Positions 1 to 5,632 of a stretch of DNA of 5,632 nucleotides are shown in pieces; the first letter of the stretch is position 1, and each line of letters opens with the position of its first letter. Source of the stretch: Bacteroidota bacterium (GTDB taxonomy: Bacteria > CLD3 > SB21); contig JAGQUY010000261.1 of NCBI GenBank assembly GCA_020438245.1, positions 1-5,632 on the forward strand. The letters run 5' to 3'. The position numbers and the translations under genes were made by a program. The notes under the pieces were generated by a model that searched no databases, had not been told where the DNA came from, and saw nothing but the letters and a program-made list of their open reading frames with translations.

Positions 1-975
1 GTCTTTGTTCACAACGGCCTGACAATCCTGGTTCTGACAATGGAATTCAGCATCCCCTTTCGGCCTGCCGATGATGGGAAGAAAATACAAAACATCCGCC
101 CTGAAGGCTTCCCGAAGCGGACGAACCCGCTGGACTACCTGCTCATCGACACGTTGAGCGGCCTGCAGCCAAGCGGCATCAATCAAAACAGGTTCCTGAT
201 AATACACCGTATCGAAGAACGGACCCTTTGTAAAACTGATATGATCAGCCGTTGGGGCGTCGACATCCTGATGGGAAAAAATATCAAGCGTCAGGTCCTG
301 CTCATTGACGACATACAACGCGGCGCTCGCCAAACCGACGGTTTCCACTATGAAGGTAGGTATGGTCTGGTAGAGTTTTTCACGTGTCGATATCGTCAGA
401 ATTTTGTTGGCCAAATCGTTGAACCTGAGCAGGTCGTTGTTGTTGACACGTACTTCGCTGACCAGCTTATCCAAGGTTCGATTTGCCGCTTCCAGTTCCG
501 AATTGGTGTGGGCCAGCTCGTGGATCTTATCCGTGAGCCGCTGCACCAGCCGGTGGGAAAATTTCTTCAGACCGAGCGCCTCTTCTTCTATATCCAGTGA
601 AACGAGCCGGGGACGATCGATATGAACATTCACCAGACGCATAAATTCTTGTGCATCGATGGGCTTTCGCAAAATCGCGTCACAGCCTGCCACTCTTGCC
701 AGTTCATCATCGCCGGCACTTTGACTGGCCGTCAATGCAATGACCGGAATGTCTTTTAGATGTTCCGCGCTTCGGATATGCATGGTCGTTTCCAAACCAT
801 CCACGCCGGGCAGAAACACATCCATCAGAATAAGGTCCGGGAGGTAGGCACCGGCTTTTGCCAATCCTTCATCGCTGTTGTAAGCAGCAATAAATTCGTA
901 GCCCATCTTCTCGACAATTTTTGAAACAATGGTCAAAGAAACGGGATCATCCTCAATGTAGAGAATCTTTTTCAT
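1..975 (-). CDS. Response regulator: REC receiver, coiled coil and GAF-like region (C-terminus cut by window edge)
   Basis: Partial gene: 325 codons are visible and the frame stays open to the window edge. The start MKKILYIEDD is typical of a CheY-like receiver. The expected active-site residues are present: acidic D9/D10, phosphoacceptor D52 in the MDVFLPG context, T82 and K104 in the RKP motif. Residues about 135-185 are charged and heptad-like, probably a coiled-coil linker. Residues about 185-310 (from LLRFNDLANKILTISTREKL, through SAALYVV) resemble a GAF sensor domain. Near the edge C313 and C318 form a C-x4-C pair that may begin a Cys-rich or zinc-ribbon-like element of the kind seen near GAF domains in some cyclase and kinase proteins; that is inference. 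The output domain (kinase, cyclase, GGDEF or other) is outside the window. The ATG lies 10 nt after the upstream AtuA stop with no clear Shine-Dalgarno sequence, so translation may be coupled. The receiver call is very secure, the GAF call moderate. Confidence 0.93.
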   Translation of the reverse strand, partial: MKKILYIEDDPVSLTIVSKIVEKMGYEFIAAYNSDEGLAKAGAYLPDLILMDVFLPGVDGLETTMHIRSAEHLKDIPVIALTASQSAGDDELARVAGCDAILRKPIDAQEFMRLVNVHIDRPRLVSLDIEEEALGLKKFSHRLVQRLTDKIHELAHTNSELEAANRTLDKLVSEVRVNNNDLLRFNDLANKILTISTREKLYQTIPTFIVETVGLASAALYVVNEQDLTLDIFSHQDVDAPTADHISFTKGPFFDTVYYQEPVLIDAAWLQAAQRVDEQVVQRVRPLREAFRADVLYFLPIIGRPKGDAEFHCQNQDCQAVVNKD

Positions 976-985
976 GGGGTAGAAA

Positions 986-2353
986 TCAGGAAATTTCGAC
1001 GCTGACGGTCAGCTCAATCAACGATTTGGGGATAAGTGCCGGAAAAAAGGCCACAATCTCTTGGGGTTTGGGTCGACCGCCCGCAAAACCTGTCACGCCA
1101 GGAGGTCCGCTCGTGACAAGAGGAGCGATTTCCTTGCCAAAACGATCCACTTTTTTTCGATCCGGATCTTTGACACCGACTCTGAGCACGACTTCGTTGG
1201 GGTGTGCGGGCGCCGGTACAATACCCTCATGGCAGGTATTGACGCCGAGATATTCGGTGCTGGTTTCTTTGAACGTTACGCCTGCGCGCTCCAGACGCCG
1301 CCAGACGATATCACTGCATAATCGTGCTTTTTCCAGCGCATCCGGCCCGGAGACGGTGAGTTGCCCGGTAGCTTTGTATCCTTTTAGGTAACTTGCGCTC
1401 ACCTTGAAGAAGTCCGTGGAAGGCTTGCCTGTAACGCCGCTCACTCGTACCCGATTGGATCCATCCTGGGCCAACCGGATGGAGGTAAAATCCGCAACGA
1501 CGTCTCCGGTAATATACGTTTTGGGGTCGCCCATTTCGTAGACCAATTGCTCGGACACGGTATCCAGAGTGACAAGCCCGCCGGTGCCGTCATGTTTGGT
1601 CACATAAAAAGTACCGTCGGAGTGAGCTTCAACGATCGGGTAGCCCACATTCCACAAATCGGGGACGTCGCGCCATTTGGTATAATTCCCGCCGGTGCAC
1701 TGCGCCCCGCATTCGATGATGTGGCCGGCCACTGTGCCCGCTGCCAGCTTGTTCCAGTCGTCCCACGACCATCCAAATTCTGGTATCATGGGCGCCATCG
1801 CGAGTCCTGTATCTGTGGTGCGACCGGCAATGACAATCTGGGCGCCTTTTTCCAGCGCCTCCACCAGGGGTTTCGAACTCATGTAGACGTTCGCGCTGAG
1901 TACTTCGTGACCGTTTCTTACCAGATCATATAGGCTTTCCCCGGAGTCCATGCTGTTCAACGCCACTCCGGCCTTTTCAAACTCCGGTATTCGATCGAGT
2001 ACATTGTCTCCGTGAACGACGGCCACCTTGAGACCCTTGACACCCAGCTTCTTGGCGACCTGCACAACTGCGGTCCGACACGCTTCCGGATTCACACCTC
2101 CGGCGTTTGCGATCACTTTGATATTCTTCTTCATGAGGTGAGGAAGGATGCGTTCAATCACCTGTACAAAATCGGTCGCGTAGCCGGTTTCCGGCTTCTT
2201 GATCCGCTGACGCTGCATGATGGACATGGTTACTTCGGCAAGATAGTCCAAGGTGAGGTAATCCAGCGGCCCTCCGGTCACCAACTGATATGGCGCATCA
2301 ACATTGTCACCCCAAAAGCCCTGGCCATTTGCGATAAAAATCCGGTCCTTCAC
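986..2353 (-). CDS. AtuA-family (DUF1446) protein, GTG start
   Basis: A complete 455-residue protein of the acyclic terpene utilization AtuA family (DUF1446). Family-like blocks seen in order are GFWGD (12-16), GGPLDYLTLDYLAE (27-40), NAGGVNP (83-89), HGDN (114-117), AGRTTDTGLAMAP (176-188), the Cys-containing block ECGAQCTGGNY (214-224), KHDGTGGLV (253-261) and GRPKPQE (426-432). AtuA is needed for citronellol/geraniol degradation in Pseudomonas, but its reaction is not established. Relatives are widespread outside terpene degraders, so terpene use should not be assumed here. No signal peptide is visible, so it is probably cytoplasmic. The start is GTG, the first possible start after the in-frame stop of the DUF2997 gene, with a GAGG motif 4 nt upstream. 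The protein ends soon after the AtuA core and lacks the extra C-terminal ferredoxin-fold-like domain found in longer relatives. No acyl-CoA carboxylase or other atu genes are visible beside it. Family call is strong; function is unknown. Confidence 0.93.
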   Translation of the reverse strand: MKDRIFIANGQGFWGDNVDAPYQLVTGGPLDYLTLDYLAEVTMSIMQRQRIKKPETGYATDFVQVIERILPHLMKKNIKVIANAGGVNPEACRTAVVQVAKKLGVKGLKVAVVHGDNVLDRIPEFEKAGVALNSMDSGESLYDLVRNGHEVLSANVYMSSKPLVEALEKGAQIVIAGRTTDTGLAMAPMIPEFGWSWDDWNKLAAGTVAGHIIECGAQCTGGNYTKWRDVPDLWNVGYPIVEAHSDGTFYVTKHDGTGGLVTLDTVSEQLVYEMGDPKTYITGDVVADFTSIRLAQDGSNRVRVSGVTGKPSTDFFKVSASYLKGYKATGQLTVSGPDALEKARLCSDIVWRRLERAGVTFKETSTEYLGVNTCHEGIVPAPAHPNEVVLRVGVKDPDRKKVDRFGKEIAPLVTSGPPGVTGFAGGRPKPQEIVAFFPALIPKSLIELTVSVEIS

Positions 2354-2359
2354 ACGGCC

Positions 2360-2548
2360 TCACTTGTGTTGTGTAACAACCTTGACATCGGGTTCCTTTT
2401 CGTAATATTCGGATGTTTTCTTGGAGGTCTGTATGGTTCCGAGATCTTCAAAAACCTTGGAAAGATCGTCGCAGGATGCACCTTTGATACCTTTGATCGT
2501 GTACTCGACGGATCCGTCTTTCTTGATGATAAATTCGACTTCCTGCAT
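2360..2548 (-). CDS. Small DUF2997 family protein
   Basis: A 62-residue protein starting MQEVEFIIKKDGSVEYTI. It matches the DUF2997 pattern: a short beta-hairpin start (xEFxIxxDGxVEyxIkGikG), a conserved Cys after the GxKG turn (C26), then a helix with an acidic stretch and a late EYYEKE segment. Function is unknown. In cyanobacteria and other bacteria DUF2997 genes are commonly found next to DUF1257 genes, as here, which supports both calls. A GAGGAAG Shine-Dalgarno sequence (2556-2562) lies inside the end of the preceding gene, with AGGA 9 nt from the ATG. The start falls 1 nt after the DUF1257 stop, indicating co-translation. The stop is TGA, and the AtuA start follows in the same frame 6 nt later. 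An alternative overlapping frame (2350-2556) has no family resemblance. Confidence 0.87.
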   Translation of the reverse strand: MQEVEFIIKKDGSVEYTIKGIKGASCDDLSKVFEDLGTIQTSKKTSEYYEKEPDVKVVTQHK

Positions 2549-2549
2549 G

Positions 2550-2918
2550 CTACCACTTCCTCAGAACAAGACGCATTGTTTTATCCTCTTCCACCATCTC
2601 TTTTACCAGTTGAAAGCCGGCCTTTTTAGCCTCTGCGATTACTTTGGCGTACGCGTATTGCTGGGCAAGTTGTTCCGCAAATTTTCTGTTCTTGGCCAAG
2701 ATCATGTCGTCGCCAACCAGGTTGAATTCGCCGCTTTTATCTTTTCGAAATCCGACGATTCCAAAGGGCGCCTTGACAGCTAAATCCACATCAAAGGTTC
2801 GATTGAGCAACGTTTTGATTTTCTTGGTCTTCAGCATCTGACAATTCAACTGCTCCAATGCAGACTTCAGATAGAGTCGTTCACGCAGTTTCGTTTCGAT
2901 CGATACAAATTTTGACAT
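2550..2918 (-). CDS. DUF1257 (Ycf35-like) family protein
   Basis: A 122-residue protein resembling DUF1257, the family that includes chloroplast and cyanobacterial Ycf35. Features seen are an N-terminus MSKFVSIETKLRERLYLKSAL (like MSHFxxIxTxIrDxxxLxxAL), the VDLAVKxPxGxxGFRKD segment (44-60), the helix QLAQQYAYAKV (83-93), and the ending GFQLVKEMVEEDKTMRLVLRKW pattern (from residue 101), a very typical family terminus. No transmembrane segment or signal peptide is visible. The family has no settled molecular function. An AAAAGGAA Shine-Dalgarno sequence (2923-2930) places AGGA 5 nt before the ATG. It is the first gene of the four-gene cluster, directly after a terminator for the previous gene and downstream of a promoter candidate at 2944-2974. 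The adjacent DUF2997 gene is the expected partner. Family call is confident from motifs, without a profile search. Confidence 0.87.
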   Translation of the reverse strand: MSKFVSIETKLRERLYLKSALEQLNCQMLKTKKIKTLLNRTFDVDLAVKAPFGIVGFRKDKSGEFNLVGDDMILAKNRKFAEQLAQQYAYAKVIAEAKKAGFQLVKEMVEEDKTMRLVLRKW

Positions 2919-2943
2919 ACCGTTCCTTTTGATGGGTGAACGT

Positions 2944-2974
2944 CAAATTAGCCAAAAAGGACAAGGGTTGCAAA
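2944..2974 (-). promoter_or_regulatory. Candidate promoter for the DUF1257-DUF2997-AtuA-regulator cluster
   Basis: Read on the minus strand, TTTG (2974-2971) is followed by a 20-nt gap and then TAATTTG (2950-2944). This is close to the Bacteroidota-type TTTG...TAnnTTTG layout, with one base fewer in the downstream element. It lies 26 nt before the DUF1257 ATG, leaving room for a short leader carrying the ribosome binding site. As a sigma70 site it is poor (TTGCAA, 15-nt gap, GCTAAT). Confidence 0.4.
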
Positions 2975-2997
2975 CTGATTTTGGAGCGCTGTCAGCT

Positions 2998-3029
2998 AAA
3001 ATAAAAAGCCACGTCCCGACAACGTGGCT
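2998..3029 (-). terminator. Intrinsic terminator of the S9 peptidase gene
   Basis: Arms AGCCACGT (3007-3014) and ACGTGGCT (3022-3029) form a perfect 8-bp stem with a 7-nt loop. On the minus strand the stem is followed by TTTTTATTTT, a U-rich tract. It lies about 21 nt after the peptidase stop codon. The plus-strand side lacks a T-tract, so it should terminate minus-strand transcription only. It separates the peptidase transcript from the next cluster. Confidence 0.85.
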
Positions 3030-3050
3030 CCTTTGTGATGCCGATATTTT

Positions 3051-5090
3051 TCAGTTCGCCGGTTTGTTCAACCACTGATTGAACCACGCGTGCACTTCCT
3101 TATACCACAACTGTCCGTTTTGAGGTTTCAAGATCCAGTGCCCCTCGTCGGGATAGTAGAGAAACTTCGACGGGATGCCTTTTCGCTGCAGCACCTGAAA
3201 CAGGTTGATGCCCTGCTGGACAGGAACTCGATAATCGAGTTCTCCGTGAATGACCAAGGTCGGCGTTTTGAAATTCTGGACGAAGTTGTGAGGTGACCAT
3301 TTTTCGAAGGTTTCTTTGTTCCGTCCCTCCCAGTACGGACCGCCCATCTCCCACTCTTCAAACCAGAGTTCTTCAGTACCGCCATACATCGTGATCTTTT
3401 CCATGATTCCGGCGTGCGAAACCATGCACTTGAAACGATCGGTGTGGCCGTTCATCCAGTTCATCATATAGCCGCCATAGGATCCGCCGGCCGCGCCAAT
3501 CCTATCTCCGTCGATGAACGAATAGTTCTTCACGACATAGTCGACTCCCTTCATCAGATCTTCATAGACTTTGCCGCCCCAGTCCTTTGTAATTTCATCG
3601 GTAAATTTCTGCCCGTACCCTGTTGAACCCCGTGGGTTGACCATAATCGAAACAAATCCGGGTGCGGAAAATAATTCAGGATTCCAACGCCAACTCCATC
3701 CATTATTCCAGGCGCCCTGGGGTCCGCCATGTACCAGATAAATAGCCGGATACGACTTTTTCTCGTCGAACTTGGGAGGTTTTACGAGGAATCCGTGCAC
3801 CTTGGTTCCTCCTGCTCCCGGGAACCAAAACTCCTCGGCGGCAGGTAGGTCAAGCAGGGCAAGTTTGGCCGTATTCTGATTACTCAAATTGCGGGCTCCG
3901 GATCCGTCGCGGTTCAGTACAAATATCTCCGGCGGCATGGAAAAACTGGTGCGCCGAGTGACCATCGAATTGTCGCTCACGCCCAAAATGACGTCATACG
4001 TTTTGTCGGTCAGCTTGCGCGGAGTTCCACCCGTAACCGGCATGTCGTAAATCACATGGTAACCCTGATCTTCAACGTCCAGGTAAATCACCTTTGAATC
4101 GGGCGACCAGTTAACGCCTCCCACACTGCGATCAAACTTTTCCGTTAGGTTGACCGTTTTTCCGGTTGAAAGTTCATACAGCATGAGGTTCTGCTGATCC
4201 GCTTCAAACCCGGCTCGTTTCATGGATCGGAACGCTATGTACTTCCCATCCGGCGAATACACCGGTTGATTGTCATTCCCAAGGCTGGTCGATATCTTCT
4301 TAAGATCGCCTCCGGACACCGGTAACGTCCACACGTCGTTGTTGGTCGACCAGGCGATATTCTTTTCCGTGTTCATCGTAAAGACGATTGTTTTGCTGTC
4401 GGGAGAAAAAGCAAAATCCATCGCACCACCGAGATCGATTGGCGGGACATCAAAATCGCCCTTGATCAGGTCGTTGAACTTTCCGCTTTCAACATCGATT
4501 ACAAAAAGCTGACTGCGCTTGCCTTCTTTCCAGGAATCCCACACTCTAAAAGGGATCTTGTCAATCACTTGCGCTTTGACCTTGCTCTCCTCGCGTGCTG
4601 CATTTCTTGTCCGGTTACACTCGTCGGTTTCACAATCCGGATAAACGTCCGACGTAAACGCAATCTTCTTTCCATCCGGAGACCAAGCCAAGCCGTTGCC
4701 GGCACTCACTTCCGTGGAAATATCACTCAGTCTCCGGGGCTCGCCACCGTCGAGCGCCATCGTGAAAATCTGATACGATCCTCCGCGATTGGATACAAAC
4801 GCAATTTGTTTTCCATCCGGAGACCAGACGGGAGAGAAATCTTTGAACGAGGAACTGGTCAACATTTTTGTCGTCTTACCGTCCACCGATTGCAAGAATA
4901 AATTGGATACGTAGGTGTTCGTTTTCAAACTGTAGGTCCTGACATTATAAACTACCCAACGGCCGTCCGGCGAAAGCGATCCGCCATCCACCCGTTTCAA
5001 ATCAATGAAGTCTTCATAGGTGATCACCCGTTTTTCCTGGGCAAACACCGATCCAACCATGCACCATAGAAACAACATCCTGCGTATCAT
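3051..5090 (-). CDS. Secreted S9 family (prolyl oligopeptidase-type) peptidase, DPP5-like
   Basis: Complete 679-residue serine peptidase, probably a dipeptidyl- or acylaminoacyl-peptidase that trims oligopeptides outside the cytoplasm. MIRRMLFLWCMVGSVFAQ is a typical signal peptide, with likely cleavage near VFA-Q. Residues about 25-415 form a beta-propeller of WD40-like (PD40) blades, marked by SPDG/SPDS turns at 40-42, 90-93, 137-140, 229-232, 279-282 and 329-332. Residues about 420-679 are the alpha/beta-hydrolase domain: HGGP (454-457, oxyanion side), NPRGSTGYG (485-493), nucleophile S537 in GGSYGGY, D619 in HGELDYRVP and H651 in DEGHW. The triad is intact. C153 and C158 sit in an insert between blades and could form a disulfide. 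Length is close to DPP5-type S9 enzymes (about 680-700). A strong AAGGAGA Shine-Dalgarno lies 6 nt before the ATG. It is a single-gene transcription unit with its own promoter candidate and terminator. Substrate specificity cannot be read from the sequence. Confidence 0.96.
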   Translation of the reverse strand: MIRRMLFLWCMVGSVFAQEKRVITYEDFIDLKRVDGGSLSPDGRWVVYNVRTYSLKTNTYVSNLFLQSVDGKTTKMLTSSSFKDFSPVWSPDGKQIAFVSNRGGSYQIFTMALDGGEPRRLSDISTEVSAGNGLAWSPDGKKIAFTSDVYPDCETDECNRTRNAAREESKVKAQVIDKIPFRVWDSWKEGKRSQLFVIDVESGKFNDLIKGDFDVPPIDLGGAMDFAFSPDSKTIVFTMNTEKNIAWSTNNDVWTLPVSGGDLKKISTSLGNDNQPVYSPDGKYIAFRSMKRAGFEADQQNLMLYELSTGKTVNLTEKFDRSVGGVNWSPDSKVIYLDVEDQGYHVIYDMPVTGGTPRKLTDKTYDVILGVSDNSMVTRRTSFSMPPEIFVLNRDGSGARNLSNQNTAKLALLDLPAAEEFWFPGAGGTKVHGFLVKPPKFDEKKSYPAIYLVHGGPQGAWNNGWSWRWNPELFSAPGFVSIMVNPRGSTGYGQKFTDEITKDWGGKVYEDLMKGVDYVVKNYSFIDGDRIGAAGGSYGGYMMNWMNGHTDRFKCMVSHAGIMEKITMYGGTEELWFEEWEMGGPYWEGRNKETFEKWSPHNFVQNFKTPTLVIHGELDYRVPVQQGINLFQVLQRKGIPSKFLYYPDEGHWILKPQNGQLWYKEVHAWFNQWLNKPAN
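4656..4826. repeat. Direct repeat pair inside the peptidase propeller
   Basis: Two 30-nt segments at 4656-4685 and 4797-4826 match at 28 of 30 positions; their last 17 nt (TTTCCATCCGGAGACCA) are identical. They are 141 nt apart, exactly 47 codons, one propeller blade. On the minus strand they encode the WSPDGK-I-AF turn of two neighbouring blades. This is an internal protein repeat, not a mobile element. Confidence 0.8.
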
Positions 5091-5095
5091 GACGA

Positions 5096-5103
5096 TCTCC
5101 TTT
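5096..5103 (-). promoter_or_regulatory. Strong ribosome binding site of the S9 peptidase
   Basis: On the minus strand this reads AAAGGAGA, with the GGAG core 6 nt before the ATG at 5090. It supports that start over the in-frame ATG four codons later, and it keeps the two arginines of the signal peptide. Confidence 0.85.
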
Positions 5104-5118
5104 CAGATCAATTAGATG

Positions 5119-5150
5119 CAAAATTTACGTCGTGCTCCATAAACAAGCAA
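5119..5150 (-). promoter_or_regulatory. Candidate promoter of the S9 peptidase
   Basis: Read on the minus strand: TTG (5150-5148), 20 nt, TAAATTTTG (5127-5119), a Bacteroidota-like layout with one extra base in the downstream element. It can also be read as a sigma70 site: TTGCTT (5150-5145), a 17-nt gap, TAAATT (5127-5122, 4 of 6 match to TATAAT). It lies 28 nt before the start codon. Confidence 0.45.
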
Positions 5151-5154
5151 TTTA

Positions 5155-5185
5155 TTTGAACGGAAGCGCTTTTGATCCTACTTTG
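5155..5185 (+). promoter_or_regulatory. Candidate promoter of the polysaccharide deacetylase gene
   Basis: TTTG (5155-5158), a 20-nt gap and TACTTTG (5179-5185), the same spacing as the other two promoter candidates. The downstream element ends 4 nt before the ATG at 5190, so transcription would start at or inside the start region. Short, degenerate motif, so confidence is modest. Confidence 0.33.
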
Positions 5186-5189
5186 GTGC

Positions 5190-5632
5190 ATGTCGAATCT
5201 TTTTCTTTTCAGTGTGGATTTGGAGGATGTCCGATCGGGAGTGCCCGACGGTTTTCGCTATGCTGAACGCGTGCCAGCCATGACCGAGCATTATTTGCAA
5301 TTTCTGGACCGACACAAGGCTCGCTGCACATTCTTCGTGGTTGGCGATGTAGCCCGACGGTACCCCGAATTGATCTCCACCATTGCAGCCGCCGGACACG
5401 AAGTCGCGTGTCATACCACCCATCATGTTCCGCTGGATAAGCAAAGCCGGGAGTCGTTCAAGAAAGATCTTTCGGAAAACGTGGAATTGATCAACCGGGC
5501 AGGAGCCTCCGTGTGCGGATTCAGAGCGCCTGTTTTTTCTTTGACCGAAAAAACGTCCTGGGCACATGAGGTGCTCGCAGAAATGGGATTCCTGTATTCC
5601 AGTTCGGTGCTGCCGGCAAAGAATCCACTTTA
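5190..5632 (+). CDS. Polysaccharide deacetylase (NodB homology domain), 3' end cut by window edge
   Basis: Partial gene: 147 codons visible, open to the window end. It begins MSNLFLFSVDLEDVR, where SVDLED corresponds to the Asp motif of NodB-type (carbohydrate esterase 4) deacetylases, with D10 and D13 as candidate base and metal ligand. Next come CTFFVVGDVARRYPELI (46-62) and GHEVACHTTHH (69-79), whose H75-x3-H79 gives the two metal-binding histidines. GFRAPVFSLT (110-119) carries the conserved Arg motif, and WAHEVLAEMGFLYSSSVLP (124-142) is typical of the XrtA/DUF3473-type subgroup. It would remove N- or O-acetyl groups from a cell-surface or exported polysaccharide; the substrate is unknown. 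There is no signal peptide, consistent with cytoplasmic members of this subgroup. ATG 5190 fits the family; an in-frame TTG at 5172 with a weak GGAAG upstream is the only alternative before an in-frame stop at 5157-5159. It is divergent from the peptidase. Confidence 0.92.
   Translation, partial: MSNLFLFSVDLEDVRSGVPDGFRYAERVPAMTEHYLQFLDRHKARCTFFVVGDVARRYPELISTIAAAGHEVACHTTHHVPLDKQSRESFKKDLSENVELINRAGASVCGFRAPVFSLTEKTSWAHEVLAEMGFLYSSSVLPAKNPL

Noticed and set aside
40..600. 186-residue plus-strand open frame
   Set aside because: It lies antisense to the receiver-GAF gene, has no family resemblance, and the opposite strand gives a clear response regulator with all active-site residues.
921..1391. 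156-residue plus-strand open frame over the AtuA-regulator junction
   Set aside because: Shadow of the conserved AtuA C-terminus; low-complexity Ser/Arg-rich composition typical of an antisense frame.
2012..2629. 205-residue plus-strand open frame spanning three genes
   Set aside because: It is antisense to the AtuA start, DUF2997 and the DUF1257 end, all recognisable families on the minus strand. No recognisable motif in this frame.
3007..3029. Inverted repeat considered as an operator or attachment site
   Set aside because: The T-rich tract on one side and its place just after a stop codon fit an intrinsic terminator better.
5178..5567. 129-residue minus-strand open frame
   Set aside because: It mirrors the deacetylase gene, whose plus-strand translation has the Asp, His-x3-His and Arg-Ala-Pro motifs.
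1..5632. Mobile element, CRISPR array, toxin-antitoxin or phage-defence system
   Set aside because: No transposase or integrase, terminal inverted repeats, regularly spaced repeats, or known defence domains were seen on either strand.

Overview
The window looks like chromosomal DNA from a Gram-negative bacterium, possibly of the Bacteroidota or wider FCB group. Three things point that way. A secreted S9 peptidase resembles the DPP5-like enzymes common in those bacteria. All three intergenic promoter candidates have the layout TTG-N20-TA(n)TTTG, close to the Bacteroidota consensus TTTG...TAnnTTTG. Base composition appears moderate, near 50% GC by eye. No 16S or other marker gene is present, so the taxonomic call is tentative.

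Positions 1-2918 (minus strand) hold a tight four-gene cluster. In transcription order it contains a DUF1257/Ycf35-like protein (2918-2550), a small DUF2997 protein (2548-2360), an AtuA-family (DUF1446) protein with a GTG start (2353-986), and a response regulator with a GAF-like region (975 to beyond position 1). The gaps are 1, 6 and 10 nt, so they probably form one transcription unit, started by a promoter candidate around 2944-2974. The first three are conserved families with no settled biochemical function. Their linkage to a two-component receiver protein is the most interesting feature here.

Positions 3003-5090 (minus strand) hold a complete secreted S9 prolyl-oligopeptidase-type peptidase. 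It has a signal peptide, a beta-propeller and a C-terminal Ser-Asp-His hydrolase domain. A strong Shine-Dalgarno sequence precedes it, and an intrinsic terminator at about 2998-3029 separates it from the four-gene cluster.

Positions 5091-5189 are a divergent intergenic region with promoter candidates for both directions. Position 5190 to the window end (plus strand) is the N-terminal part of a NodB-type polysaccharide deacetylase, cut by the window edge. It has no clear ribosome binding site and may be leaderless.

I see no tRNA, rRNA, CRISPR array, insertion sequence or attachment site.
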